From: Sneathiella sedimenti
GTDB taxonomy: Bacteria; Pseudomonadota; Alphaproteobacteria; Sneathiellales; Sneathiellaceae
Assembly (NCBI RefSeq): GCF_017313765.1
Contig: NZ_JAFLNC010000001.1
Coordinates: forward strand, 930,001 to 994,000
Length of the DNA stretch: 64,000 nucleotides
Direction: 5' to 3'
Below, piece by piece: positions 38,147 to 47,221 of the stretch. A program made the translations under genes and the position numbers. Below the pieces are notes generated by a model. It saw only the letters and a list, made by a program, of their open reading frames with translations, was not told the DNA's origin and did no database searches. Each line of letters opens with the position of its first letter. Position 1 is the first letter of the stretch.

Positions 38147-38457
38147 CCGACCTTGGCATTGATCTGTGGGGCGCGGCGTTTCAGGCGGTGTCATTCCTCT
38201 GCCTTATGGCGATTCCCTGGACAGACGGTAAAATCCGGATATTTGTGGCTTTGATGGCGGGTGCCGGGATTCTTTCCATACTGGCTTTCCAATTCTATAT
38301 CGGCGTAGAAAAGCATGATTACGGGCTAGGAATGGACCTGATGATGATCACCTTCCTCAATGCCGTTTTCTATCTCGCGATTAGCTGGGGGGTGGAACGT
38401 GTGTTTCGCCTGTTTTTGCTCAAGCGAAAAAAGGACCGCTCGCCACCGCCGTCATGA
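38143..38457 (+). CDS. Small three-helix membrane protein coupled to tetR
   Basis: A 104-residue protein starting at ATG 38143 in the ATGA overlap with the regulator. Three hydrophobic segments are visible (about residues 9-22, 29-48, 65-90), then a basic tail 'LLKRKKDRSPPPS'. Frames extending further upstream run through the tetR gene and are not used. I do not recognise the family. Its last six bases overlap the convergent thioredoxin gene. Confidence 0.68.
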   Translation: MTDLGIDLWGAAFQAVSFLCLMAIPWTDGKIRIFVALMAGAGILSILAFQFYIGVEKHDYGLGMDLMMITFLNAVFYLAISWGVERVFRLFLLKRKKDRSPPPS

Positions 38458-39024
38458 CCCGCGTATCACATGATTGATCAGCGCCTTGGCTTCAGGCGCA
38501 TCCCATTCTGCCGGCCCGACAAGGCGGCCAACTTCCTCCCCCTTGGCATTAAGCAGTATGCTTGCCGGGAGGCCGAAAACCCCGGCGCTGCGACCGGATT
38601 TGACTGTTTTGTCGTTTAGCGGCGCAAGGTTTTTGATGTTCAGCTTTTCAAAGAAAGTTGTCACTTTCTCCATTCCCTGTAAATCCTGGCCAATCGCGAG
38701 CACTACAAATTCATCACCACCGAGCGCTTCTTGAAGCCGGTCAAGGCTCGGCATTTCCTTGCGGCAGGGCGCGCACCAGGTGGCCCAGAAATTCACAAGG
38801 ATCACTTTCCCTCGGTAGTCGGAAACCCGCTCCTCTTCTCCCTCGGCGTTCAGAAAGGTAAAATCCTTGAATGGACGTGGTGCGTCGTAAGGAGCAAAAT
38901 TCTGCATTTCGCCCGTGAGGAGCGCGCTCAGATTTTCAGAGAAAGCTGTTGATGTTCCCGCTACAAGCCCTGTAAATGTAAGCAAGAACAGCAGGCCTGT
39001 GAATTTCATGGGTTTTGTCGTCAT
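38452..39024 (-). CDS. TlpA/ResA-like periplasmic thioredoxin-family protein
   Basis: About 190 residues with the ATG at 39024 (another at 39009). An N-terminal signal/anchor (residues 7-27) precedes an AhpC-TSA/thioredoxin domain with 'VNFWATWCAPCRKEMPSLDRL'; redox cysteines are C84 and C87. A cis-proline region 'FGLPASILLNAKGEEVGRLVG' is intact. TlpA-type proteins reduce periplasmic dithiols, for example in cytochrome maturation. Divergent from argH with only 39 bases between, as in other alphaproteobacteria. Confidence 0.9.
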   Translation of the reverse strand: MTTKPMKFTGLLFLLTFTGLVAGTSTAFSENLSALLTGEMQNFAPYDAPRPFKDFTFLNAEGEEERVSDYRGKVILVNFWATWCAPCRKEMPSLDRLQEALGGDEFVVLAIGQDLQGMEKVTTFFEKLNIKNLAPLNDKTVKSGRSAGVFGLPASILLNAKGEEVGRLVGPAEWDAPEAKALINHVIRGS

Positions 39025-39063
39025 TAAATTTATACATCCACGTGTTACAAAGTGAGCCCGATT

Positions 39064-40464
39064 ATGAGCGCAAACGAGCTTTGGGGTGGCAGATTTGCCA
39101 AAGGCCCCGCCGAAATTATGGAACGGATCAATGCCTCCATTGACTTTGACCGCCGGCTCTATGCCCAGGATATAATGGGTTCGATGGCGCATTCCAGTAT
39201 GTTAATGGCCTGCAATATCATTTCCGAGGCTGATGGTCAGAAAATTCAGGAAGGCTTGCAGACAATTCTTCGTGAGATAGAGGCCGGGAACTTTAAGACC
39301 GACCCGGCGCTTGAAGATATCCATATGCATGTGGAAGCACGCCTGCGCGAGCTGATTGGCGATGCGGCAGGGCGGCTGCATACGGCACGTTCCCGCAATG
39401 ATCAGGTGGCGACGGATTTCCGGCTCTGGGTGCGGGATACCATGGATCATCTGGACAGAGAGCTCGCGGATCTGGTGGATGCACTGCTCGATCAGGCCGA
39501 GGCCGAGGCGGATACCGTGATGCCGGGATTCACCCACCTGCAGGCAGCGCAGCCGGTGACTTTTGGTCATCATATGCTGGCCTATGTCGAGATGTTCGCG
39601 CGCGATCGCGGACGACTTGCAGACGCGCGTTCGCGCCTGAATGAAAGCCCCTTGGGTTCCGCGGCACTGGCGGGTACCTCCTTTCCGATCGACCGGGAGA
39701 TGACGTCCAAGGCACTTGGATTTGACCGGCCAACCGCCAATTCCCTTGACGGTGTGTCGGACCGCGATTTTGCGCTGGAGTTTCTGAGTTTTGCCTCCAT
39801 CTGCTCGATGCATTTGTCGCGGTTGGCCGAGGAAATCGTTATCTGGTCGAGTGCTCAGTTCCGCTTTGTTGAATGTTCCGACAGCTTTTCGACCGGCTCC
39901 TCCATCATGCCGCAGAAGAAGAACCCCGACGCAGCAGAGCTGATCCGCGGGAAGGCCGGACGGAGCGCAGGTGCCTTCACCTCCCTCCTGATGATGATGA
40001 AGGGCCTGCCCATGACCTATGGCAAGGATATGCAGGAAGACAAGGAACCGGTCTTCGACGCGGCCGACAATCTGCAGCTTTGTCTTGCCGCCATGAGTGG
40101 GATGATCCGTGATATCAAGGTCAATGGCGAGGTGATGACAGCGGCCTCCGGCGCAGGGTTCACCACCGCGACAGACCTTGCGGACTGGCTTGTGCAGAAA
40201 CTTGATATGCCCTTCCGTCAGGCCCATCATGTGACGGGCGCTCTTGTAAAGCTGGCGGAAGAGAACACATGTGGGCTTGAAGATTTGTCCCTTTCGCAGA
40301 TGCAATCGGTGGAAGGCGGCATTACTGAGGAAATTTATAAAGTGCTCGGTGTTCAGAATTCCGTTGCCAGCCGCGTAAGCTATGGTGGCACGGCCCCTAC
40401 CAAGGTACGGGAGCAAATCGCACGCTGGAGAGAAAAGCTGGGCCAGGAAGGAGGCGGAAAATGA
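39064..40464 (+). CDS. argH: Argininosuccinate lyase ArgH
   Basis: Last enzyme of arginine synthesis: splits argininosuccinate into arginine and fumarate. 466 residues from ATG 39064 ('[18 protein letters not shown]'). The fumarase/aspartase signature '[16 protein letters not shown]' is near residue 280, and the His motif '[18 protein letters not shown]' is complete. The stop overlaps the ATG of a tiny lipoprotein gene, then lysA follows: the standard argH-lptM-lysA order. Confidence 0.98.
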   Translation: MSANELWGGRFAKGPAEIMERINASIDFDRRLYAQDIMGSMAHSSMLMACNIISEADGQKIQEGLQTILREIEAGNFKTDPALEDIHMHVEARLRELIGDAAGRLHTARSRNDQVATDFRLWVRDTMDHLDRELADLVDALLDQAEAEADTVMPGFTHLQAAQPVTFGHHMLAYVEMFARDRGRLADARSRLNESPLGSAALAGTSFPIDREMTSKALGFDRPTANSLDGVSDRDFALEFLSFASICSMHLSRLAEEIVIWSSAQFRFVECSDSFSTGSSIMPQKKNPDAAELIRGKAGRSAGAFTSLLMMMKGLPMTYGKDMQEDKEPVFDAADNLQLCLAAMSGMIRDIKVNGEVMTAASGAGFTTATDLADWLVQKLDMPFRQAHHVTGALVKLAEENTCGLEDLSLSQMQSVEGGITEEIYKVLGVQNSVASRVSYGGTAPTKVREQIARWREKLGQEGGGK

Positions 40465-40586
40465 AACGGGTGCTTCTTGGTGCAATCATGATGGTGGTTA
40501 CTGTCGGATTTCTTTCGGGCTGCGGCGTGAAAAGCCCGCCAAAATATTCACCGGATACGCAAAAGTCCGAACAGAAGAAAAGCTAG
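40461..40586 (+). CDS. LptM-like small lipoprotein between argH and lysA
   Basis: A 41-residue product, read directly from the sequence in the ATGA overlap with argH. The signal peptide begins MKRVLLGA, the lipobox is LSGC (cysteine 21), and the mature peptide [18 protein letters not shown] is short and Pro/Lys-rich. This size, the C-G-x-K-x-P-P start and the position between argH and lysA match the LptM (YifL) family. In E. coli, LptM binds the LptD-LptE outer-membrane translocon and helps its disulfide maturation. Function here is by family only. Confidence 0.82.
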   Translation: MKRVLLGAIMMVVTVGFLSGCGVKSPPKYSPDTQKSEQKKS

Positions 40587-40608
40587 TTTTAGAAAAGATT
40601 GCCGACAT

Positions 40609-41874
40609 ATGGACCATTTCACCTATAAAAATGGCGAACTCTATGCCGAGGATGTTTCCTTACGGACGATCGCCGAAACGGTGGGCACACCCTTTTATTG
40701 TTATTCCACCGCAACACTGGAGCGGCATTACAAGGTTTTCTCCGGCGCGTTTGATGGGGCGAATGCACTTGTCTGCTATGCGCTGAAAGCCAACTCCAAC
40801 CAGGCGGTGATCCGCACTCTCGCGGATCTCGGATCCGGGGCGGATGTGGTCTCCGAAGGGGAGCTTCGCCGCGCGATTGAGGCGGGCATTCCACCCGAAA
40901 AGATCGTTTTTTCCGGTGTTGGCAAGAAGCCGGCGGAAATGCGCTATGCGCTTGAGGTCGGTATTCACCAGTTCAATGTGGAATCCGAGCCCGAGGTTCA
41001 TCTATTGAGCGAAGTTGCAAGTAGTATGGGGCTGAAAGCGCCCATCACATTCCGCGTCAATCCGGACGTGGATGCGAAAACCCATGCTAAAATTTCGACC
41101 GGCAAGGCGGAAAACAAATTCGGTGTGCCCTGGCAGGATGTGTCCCGCATCTATGCCGAGGCGGCGGCCCTGCCGGGAATCGAGATCAAGGGCGTCGATG
41201 TGCATATCGGATCGCAATTGACGGACCTCGAGCCTTACAAGAACGCCTTCAATCGGGTGCGGGAGCTGGTTCAGCAGCTCCGGAGCGAAGGGCATGACAT
41301 TACGCGCGTCGATCTCGGCGGCGGACTCGGCATTCCCTACGATACAACGATTCCGCCTGCGCCGTCCGCCTATGCCGCCGTCGCGCTGGAGGCGATCGGC
41401 AATCTTGGTTGCCAGATTATTTTCGAGCCGGGCCGGCTGATTGTCGGTAATGCGGGCGTACTGGTGTCCGAAGTGGTTTATGTGAAACAGGCGACAAAGC
41501 GTAAGTTCGTTATTCTGGATGCGGCCATGAATGACCTGATCCGCCCGGCGATGTATGACGGCTACCACCAGATCGATCCGCTCCGGGAGGATCAAAAAAA
41601 CGGTGCTTATGCCCCCGCCGATGTCGTGGGTCCCGTCTGTGAGACCGGCGATACCTTTGCCCGGGAGCGGGACATGCCAGCTCTAGCCCGGGGCGATCTT
41701 GTCGCCTTTCGGAGCGCTGGCGCCTATGGTGCCGTGATGGCGTCCACCTACAATACCCGGCCGCTGGTGCCCGAGGTTCTGGTGAAAGGCGATCAATATG
41801 CGGTGATCAGGGAACGACCGAGCTTGGACGCTTTGTTGAAACTTGATATAATGCCGCCATGGATTGCAACTTGA
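40609..41874 (+). CDS. lysA: Diaminopimelate decarboxylase LysA
   Basis: PLP enzyme converting meso-diaminopimelate to lysine; 421 residues. The PLP lysine is K60 in 'CYALKANSN'. Motifs 'IGSQLTDLEPY', 'DLGGGLGIPY', 'FEPGRLIVGNAGVL' and 'GPVCETGDTFA' are in order. With dapB at 20 kb, two lysine-pathway genes are visible in the window. It is 22 bases after the small lipoprotein gene. Confidence 0.98.
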   Translation: MDHFTYKNGELYAEDVSLRTIAETVGTPFYCYSTATLERHYKVFSGAFDGANALVCYALKANSNQAVIRTLADLGSGADVVSEGELRRAIEAGIPPEKIVFSGVGKKPAEMRYALEVGIHQFNVESEPEVHLLSEVASSMGLKAPITFRVNPDVDAKTHAKISTGKAENKFGVPWQDVSRIYAEAAALPGIEIKGVDVHIGSQLTDLEPYKNAFNRVRELVQQLRSEGHDITRVDLGGGLGIPYDTTIPPAPSAYAAVALEAIGNLGCQIIFEPGRLIVGNAGVLVSEVVYVKQATKRKFVILDAAMNDLIRPAMYDGYHQIDPLREDQKNGAYAPADVVGPVCETGDTFARERDMPALARGDLVAFRSAGAYGAVMASTYNTRPLVPEVLVKGDQYAVIRERPSLDALLKLDIMPPWIAT

Positions 41875-41884
41875 CAGAGGATGA

Positions 41885-44389
41885 ATGCAACGCCGCGATG
41901 ACAGCCATGACAAAGGATATGGATTAGGGTTTGAAGTCCGCATTCTGCTTGCGAAAGTCAATCTTCTTCTGGAAGGGATCTGGCGGCGGGGTCGGCTGTT
42001 ATTTTGTCTCATCGGGTTGTTCGTCGGTCTGTCTCTGCTTGACTTATGGGCGTTTGCTACAGGATGGCTGCATGTTCTTGCGCTGATCCTGTTCGGGGGC
42101 GCGATTCTTTACAGCCTCTACAAGCTGGGGCGACATTTTCCGGCGCCAACACGAAGCCGTGCCCTACGGTATCTGGAAGGGCGTAACCGGTTGCCGCACC
42201 GACCGCTGCAATCACTTGGGGCGCATTCCGAAGCGGAAAAGATTAACAACACACCAACGAGCACGATGTGGCGGTTGTATCAGAAATCGCTACGCCGCAA
42301 GCTTTTGGGCCTGAAGACCGGGTTTCCGCGCCTTGATATGGGGATAGAGGACAGTTACGGCGTTCGGGCGTTCGTGGTCCTTCTCCTGGTGGCGGCTTTC
42401 GTCGTAGCGGGACCAAGATCAACGGACCGGCTTTACGCGGCGGTGACACCCTCTATTGGCACGCCGGCGATCCCGGTTGACGTAACCGCCTGGATCACCC
42501 CACCAGCCTATACTGGCCAGGCACCGATACTTCTGACCCATTCAAAAAGTGACGACGCAACGGTGCAGACATATATTGTACCGGTGCAAAGCAGCTTTAT
42601 CGCGAATGTTTTTGGTGGCGAACGCGATGCGCCCATCTTGGTGATCGGGGACAAGCGGGAGGAATTCGCTGTTTCGGATGCACGGAATTTCCAGATCCAG
42701 ACCACTTTCGATGAAACGACCAGCCTGAAAATTGAGAAGGATGGCGATGTCATCGCGAACTGGCAGCTGACAATAATCGCAGACGAGATACCAACGGTCG
42801 CCTTCATAGATGACCCCGAAGTCACGGAAAGAGCCGCCTTCAAGCTGCAGTATCAGGCGCGGGATGATTACGGTGTTGAAAGAATCGGCGGCGAAATCAC
42901 CCGTGATAATGGCGACGGAAAAATCGAGCTTATACTTCCGACCCCGGGGCGTGGCTCGAAACAGGTGGTCAGTAAAAGCTATCATGATCTAACGGCCCAT
43001 CCCTGGGCGGGGCTTCCGGTAAAGCTAACGTTGTTTGCAGAAGACCAGATTGGACAGCGCGGATATTCTGACGCCATGACCTTTACCCTGCCGGAACGGA
43101 AATTCACCCATCCGGTCGCCCGGGCCCTGATCGAGCAACGTAAAAACCTGGTCAATGATCCTGACGGCAACAAGGAAAATGTGGCGCTTGTACTGCAAAC
43201 ACTCGCCAGCCTTCCTGATAGCGTCAACAACGACGTAACGGTCATACTGGCTCTTTCGACGGCAAAATCAATTCTTGTAAACGGGACAAGCCGAACGGCC
43301 GTCGATGACGTCATAGAAATTTTATGGGATACGGCACTCCGGCTTGAAAATGGTGATTTGTCACTTGCAGAGGCGGCTTTGCGGGACGCGCAGGAAGCGT
43401 TAATGGAGGCGTTGAACAACAATGCGAGCGACGCCGAAATCAAACGCCTGGTCGAGGAATTGCGCGCCGCCATGGAGAATTTCCTCCAGGCTCTCGCGCA
43501 ACAGGCACCGCCCATGGATGAGCAAGCGGCAGGCGATCCAAACAGCGAGGATCGGCTTATTGAGTCGCAGGATCTGCAAAAGCTGCTTGATCGCATCGAT
43601 CAGTTCGCCCGTGGCGGCGCCCGGGATGCCGCGCGACAATTGCTCAGCGAGCTTCAGGATATCATGGAAAACCTGAAATCAGCTCAAGCGCGACAGCCAT
43701 CCGACAGCCAGCAGGCGGCGCAACAGATGCTCAACGAGCTTGGCAAGCTGATGCAGAAGCAGCAGGAGTTGCTTGACCAGACGTTCCGCAATTCGCAGGG
43801 CCAGCAATCAAAGCGGGGAACCCAGCCCGGCCAACAAGGTCAGCAATCGCAAAATGGTACACAGCCGGGCCAGCAAGGGCAGCAAGGCCAGTCGGGTCGT
43901 GGTAATCTGCAGGATCTCGCCGAGGTCCAGGAGGCACTGCGCCAGATGCTGGGCGATTTGATGGGTCGCCTTGGCGCGGACGGGGAAATTCCGGACGCCC
44001 TGGGGCGCGCGGAACGCTCGATGAAAAATGCGCGCGAGGCGTTGGAACAGGGACAGGGACAATCCGCCATGGAATCCGAAAGTGACGCGCTTGAAAACCT
44101 GCGACAGGGCACAGAATCGCTTGCCCAACAGATGATGCAGGACGGACAGGGCGAGGGAACGCAGTCCGCAGGCCCTGGTCGTCCGGGCCAGGGGCGGGAT
44201 CCACTTGGTCGATCGACTAGGGAAGAAAGTGGCCAGGGGCGAAATGCCGGCAATGCGTTGATGCGTGGCGAAGGGGGCGGCATTAACAAGAGTCGCTCCA
44301 TCCGAGACGAATTACAACGACGTCTATCTGATCCAGCGCGCAGCTATCTCGAACGGGATTATCTGCAGCGTCTGCTCGATATTTTCTAG
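41885..44389 (+). CDS. TIGR02302/DUF4175 family membrane protein with Gln/Gly-rich region
   Basis: An 834-residue protein of a family largely confined to alphaproteobacteria and usually placed after lysA. Two membrane helices lie near residues 35-80 and one near 160-180. A large extracytoplasmic part ('ARDDYGVERIGGEITRDNG', about 315-335) and helical segments follow. A low-complexity Gln/Gly-rich region (about 600-780) contains a 13-residue direct repeat. A conserved basic C-terminal end closes it ('RSYLERDYLQRLLDIF'). AGAGG lies four bases before the ATG. Function unknown; an envelope role is inferred from topology. Confidence 0.85.
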   Translation: MQRRDDSHDKGYGLGFEVRILLAKVNLLLEGIWRRGRLLFCLIGLFVGLSLLDLWAFATGWLHVLALILFGGAILYSLYKLGRHFPAPTRSRALRYLEGRNRLPHRPLQSLGAHSEAEKINNTPTSTMWRLYQKSLRRKLLGLKTGFPRLDMGIEDSYGVRAFVVLLLVAAFVVAGPRSTDRLYAAVTPSIGTPAIPVDVTAWITPPAYTGQAPILLTHSKSDDATVQTYIVPVQSSFIANVFGGERDAPILVIGDKREEFAVSDARNFQIQTTFDETTSLKIEKDGDVIANWQLTIIADEIPTVAFIDDPEVTERAAFKLQYQARDDYGVERIGGEITRDNGDGKIELILPTPGRGSKQVVSKSYHDLTAHPWAGLPVKLTLFAEDQIGQRGYSDAMTFTLPERKFTHPVARALIEQRKNLVNDPDGNKENVALVLQTLASLPDSVNNDVTVILALSTAKSILVNGTSRTAVDDVIEILWDTALRLENGDLSLAEAALRDAQEALMEALNNNASDAEIKRLVEELRAAMENFLQALAQQAPPMDEQAAGDPNSEDRLIESQDLQKLLDRIDQFARGGARDAARQLLSELQDIMENLKSAQARQPSDSQQAAQQMLNELGKLMQKQQELLDQTFRNSQGQQSKRGTQPGQQGQQSQNGTQPGQQGQQGQSGRGNLQDLAEVQEALRQMLGDLMGRLGADGEIPDALGRAERSMKNAREALEQGQGQSAMESESDALENLRQGTESLAQQMMQDGQGEGTQSAGPGRPGQGRDPLGRSTREESGQGRNAGNALMRGEGGGINKSRSIRDELQRRLSDPARSYLERDYLQRLLDIF
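43817..43894 (+). repeat. Two imperfect 13-codon direct repeats in the DUF4175 gene
   Basis: Codons 645-657 encode GTQPGQQGQQSQN and codons 658-670 encode GTQPGQQGQQGQS. The DNA copies differ at several third positions, so the repeat is held at protein level or is old. It sits inside a longer Gln/Gly-rich stretch and may vary in copy number between strains. Confidence 0.8.
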
Positions 44390-44422
44390 GGCGAAACGTA
44401 AATTCTGTTATAAATCCCCGCC

Positions 44423-45421
44423 ATGACCCAGGATCATCCTTTTGCGCAATATGTCCGCATACTCGGCAAAGGCCCGAAAATGTGGCGTGACATGACTTTT
44501 GACGAAGCGAGAGCCGCCATGAATATGGTGCTCTCCGGTGAGGCGGAACCATTGCAGCTTGGTGCCTTCCTGCTGCTGTTGCGGCGTAAGGGCGAGACGG
44601 GGGAAGAGCTTGCCGGGATGGTGGCAGCCGCACGCGATCATTTTGTTGCGCAGGATGTCACGGCTAAAGTCGATTTTGACTGGCCGTCTTACGCAGATCG
44701 CCATCGTCAGCAACCGTGGTTTATCCTTTCCGCCATTCTCCTTGCCGATCAGGGCTACAAAGTATTGATGCATGGCATTGAAGGCTATTCGGATGGTTAC
44801 GCTCCGACGCGGCCGGGACTTTCAGTCTTCAATGTGCCGCAAGCAACCTCCCTCTCCGACGCAGCAGCGCAACTCGGAGCGAAGAACCTTGTATATTTAG
44901 GTCTCGAAAAATTCTGTCCATCCCTGCAGATGCTTTTTGAACTGCGGCCCCTGCTTGGCGTGCGAACGGCGGTTAATACTTTTGCCCGGGATATCAACCC
45001 GTTTGGCGCTCCCTTTCAGCTACAGGGCGTGTTCCATCCGCCCTACAAGGCGTTGCATCTTGGAACGGTACAGGCACTAGGCCAACCCAACAGCCTAATC
45101 TTCAAGGGCGGCGGCGGGGAAGTGCAGCGCAACCCAATGAAACCTGTTCTCGTGGATGGGCTGGTAGAGGGCGAGCCGGTCGAGCAGGAATGGCCGGCGA
45201 TGACAGAAGAGAATGTCTATAAATGGCGAGAAGAGGATCTGGCACCGGTGCAGCTCCTTCGCCTCTGGCGGGGAGAGCTTGATCTGCCCGTCCCCATCCT
45301 CGCGATAATCGGGACCCTCGCCTTTGCCCTTAAACTGACGAAACCCACCCTCACGACCAACGAGGCCGAGGCACGCGCTCGCGAAATATGGGAAAGTCGT
45401 GATAAGGCCCGGTTCGGGTAA
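44423..45421 (+). CDS. TrpD2/YbiB-like glycosyl transferase family protein
   Basis: A 332-residue protein with the fold of anthranilate phosphoribosyltransferase (TrpD). The N-terminal helical domain is 'LTFDEA'-like ('MTFDEARAAMNMVLSGEAEPLQLGAFLLLLR') and the barrel-like domain follows. The glycine-rich phosphoribosyl site of real TrpD is altered ('LMHGIEGYSDGYAP'), as in the YbiB group, whose E. coli member binds nucleic acid. Tryptophan synthesis is therefore unlikely; no other trp gene is nearby. It stands 34 bases after the DUF4175 gene. Confidence 0.85.
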   Translation: MTQDHPFAQYVRILGKGPKMWRDMTFDEARAAMNMVLSGEAEPLQLGAFLLLLRRKGETGEELAGMVAAARDHFVAQDVTAKVDFDWPSYADRHRQQPWFILSAILLADQGYKVLMHGIEGYSDGYAPTRPGLSVFNVPQATSLSDAAAQLGAKNLVYLGLEKFCPSLQMLFELRPLLGVRTAVNTFARDINPFGAPFQLQGVFHPPYKALHLGTVQALGQPNSLIFKGGGGEVQRNPMKPVLVDGLVEGEPVEQEWPAMTEENVYKWREEDLAPVQLLRLWRGELDLPVPILAIIGTLAFALKLTKPTLTTNEAEARAREIWESRDKARFG

Positions 45422-45423
45422 CG

Positions 45424-47214
45424 TCAGCTATTTTTCTCATGCCACCATAAGTCCGGTCCGGTTCCCCAATAGGACGGTGTCGGTGGCAGCTTGATTTCCG
45501 GCCAATGTGCCAGCCATTGTTCGTCAGTGTAATAAAGCGGAATGACATAATACCCCGCGAGCAGCACCCGATCCAACGCGCGCGTCGCCGTGACAAGCGT
45601 ATCCCGGTCCCCTGCGGTGGCAATCCGTTCAATCATCGCATCGACGGCGGCGAGGCGAATTCCCGGATAATTACGTGTGCCCGGAGTCGTGGCCGCTTTT
45701 TGGCTCCAGTAAAATGCCTGCTCATTTCCAGGGGAGAGCGACTGGCCCCAGCTATTGATAATTATATCGAAATCATAGTCTGTCAGGCGGTTCTGGTAAC
45801 TCGCCGTGTCGATCTGGCGGATATTGCTCCGGATTCCCAGAAGTTCAAGGTTCCGCTGAAACGGGGAGATCAGCTTGATATAGTCTGTATTATTGATCAG
45901 GAACTCTATTTCGAAGGGTTGGCCGCTTTGCTGGTGAGTAAGAACGCCGTTTTTTATTCTGTAGCCCGCAGCGAGCAACAACCCTTGGGCTTCCTTGAGG
46001 TTATCGCGGGCGCGACCTGAACCGTCGGTCACGGGAAGGCGAAAACTTTTGTCAAAAACGGACGAGAGGAGTTCGTCGGTAAAGGGGGACAGCAATTCCC
46101 GCTCGGCTTTGGTAATTGTCCCTTTGGCGGCAAGTGGGGAATTTTCAAAATAGCTGTGGGTGCGCTTGTAAAGGCCATGCAGGATGTTTGCGTTTACCCA
46201 TTCGAAGTCAAAGGCGTGAGTGAGGGCTTGGCGGACGCGGAGATCAGAGAATTTTTCGTGCCGTGTATTGAAGACGAAGGCGAGCATAGGCGCGGGCAGG
46301 CTCAGTTTCGGAGTCGATTGTCGATATTCCACGCCGGATTGCCAGCCATATGCAGATGTCCATTTAGTCGCGCTATTTTCGAACCGGGCGTCGACGCGGT
46401 GGGACTTGAACGCCTCCAGCGCAACATCATCATCGCGGAAGTAGTCGTATATTATCCTGTCGAAATTGAAGCGGCCCTTGTTTTGAGGAAGCTCCCAGCC
46501 CCAGAAGTTCTCATTCCGGCGATAAATGATGCGTCGGCCGGGCTCGACTTTTTCAACCAGATATGGGCCCGATCCGATTAGGGGCGTAAGGGAGGACTTC
46601 TCGAAATCCGTCTTGAGACTCTCGGAGGCGGGCAGCACGCTCATCAGCCCGATAATAAGTGGCATCTCGAAACGGCCGTCCTCCTCAAAAGCGAACCGGA
46701 TCGAAAGAGGGGACTGGATATCGACCGCGGTTACCTTTTGATAATAGCTCTGGACATTGGGTCGGCCGGACTCACGGAGGATTTCGAAAGAAAAGAGCAC
46801 ATCTTGCGCTGTGATAGGGCTGCCATTGGAAAACCGGGCTTTCGGATTGAGATGAAAAACAATCCAGCTGCGATCCTCGGCGACCTCGATCGTCTTGGCA
46901 ATATTGGCGTAAAGAGTGAAGGGCTCGTCGCGGGAGCGTTCCAGCAGTGACTGATAGACATCGCCAAGCCCGCGTGGACTGACGCCTTTCAACAGAAAGG
47001 GGTTAAGGCTGTCAAAACTGCCGATGGCACTCAGTCGTAACGTGCCGCCAATCGGCGCGTCGGGATTGACATAGTCGAAATGCTGAAACCGGGGCGGATA
47101 CTTGGGCTCCCCATGCATGGCGATTGCATGATGTTTTTCCGCCGCCTCGGACAAGCCGCAATTGGCCAGAAAAAGGGCGATCAGGAAATGAAGGAATACA
47201 GGATATCTTTTCAT
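45424..47214 (-). CDS. Peptide ABC transporter substrate-binding protein (YejA-like), orphan
   Basis: About 596 residues from ATG 47214, with a hydrophobic signal sequence (residues 5-18). The SBP_bac_5 fold is seen in 'HHAIAMHGEPKYPPRFQHFDYVNPDAPIGGTLRL' (the YejA-like opening) and 'RIIYRRNENFWGWELPQNKGRFNFD'. A cysteine at residue 19 is in a poor lipobox ('LANC'), so lipidation is doubtful. No permease or ATPase genes flank it. It begins eight bases after the MocR gene stop, so the two are probably one operon. Substrate class: peptides or related compounds. Confidence 0.9.
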   Translation of the reverse strand: MKRYPVFLHFLIALFLANCGLSEAAEKHHAIAMHGEPKYPPRFQHFDYVNPDAPIGGTLRLSAIGSFDSLNPFLLKGVSPRGLGDVYQSLLERSRDEPFTLYANIAKTIEVAEDRSWIVFHLNPKARFSNGSPITAQDVLFSFEILRESGRPNVQSYYQKVTAVDIQSPLSIRFAFEEDGRFEMPLIIGLMSVLPASESLKTDFEKSSLTPLIGSGPYLVEKVEPGRRIIYRRNENFWGWELPQNKGRFNFDRIIYDYFRDDDVALEAFKSHRVDARFENSATKWTSAYGWQSGVEYRQSTPKLSLPAPMLAFVFNTRHEKFSDLRVRQALTHAFDFEWVNANILHGLYKRTHSYFENSPLAAKGTITKAERELLSPFTDELLSSVFDKSFRLPVTDGSGRARDNLKEAQGLLLAAGYRIKNGVLTHQQSGQPFEIEFLINNTDYIKLISPFQRNLELLGIRSNIRQIDTASYQNRLTDYDFDIIINSWGQSLSPGNEQAFYWSQKAATTPGTRNYPGIRLAAVDAMIERIATAGDRDTLVTATRALDRVLLAGYYVIPLYYTDEQWLAHWPEIKLPPTPSYWGTGPDLWWHEKNS

Positions 47215-47221
47215 ACGGAAA

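Noticed and set aside
39202-40485. A 427-codon open frame on the minus strand, antisense to argH
   Set aside because: It lies opposite a clear, full-length ArgH; it has no ribosome site and no recognisable domain, and long antisense frames are expected opposite moderately GC-rich genes.
44423-45421. Anthranilate phosphoribosyltransferase TrpD
   Set aside because: The fold matches but the phosphoribosyl-binding glycine motif is altered and no trp genes are nearby, so TrpD2/YbiB-like is the better name.
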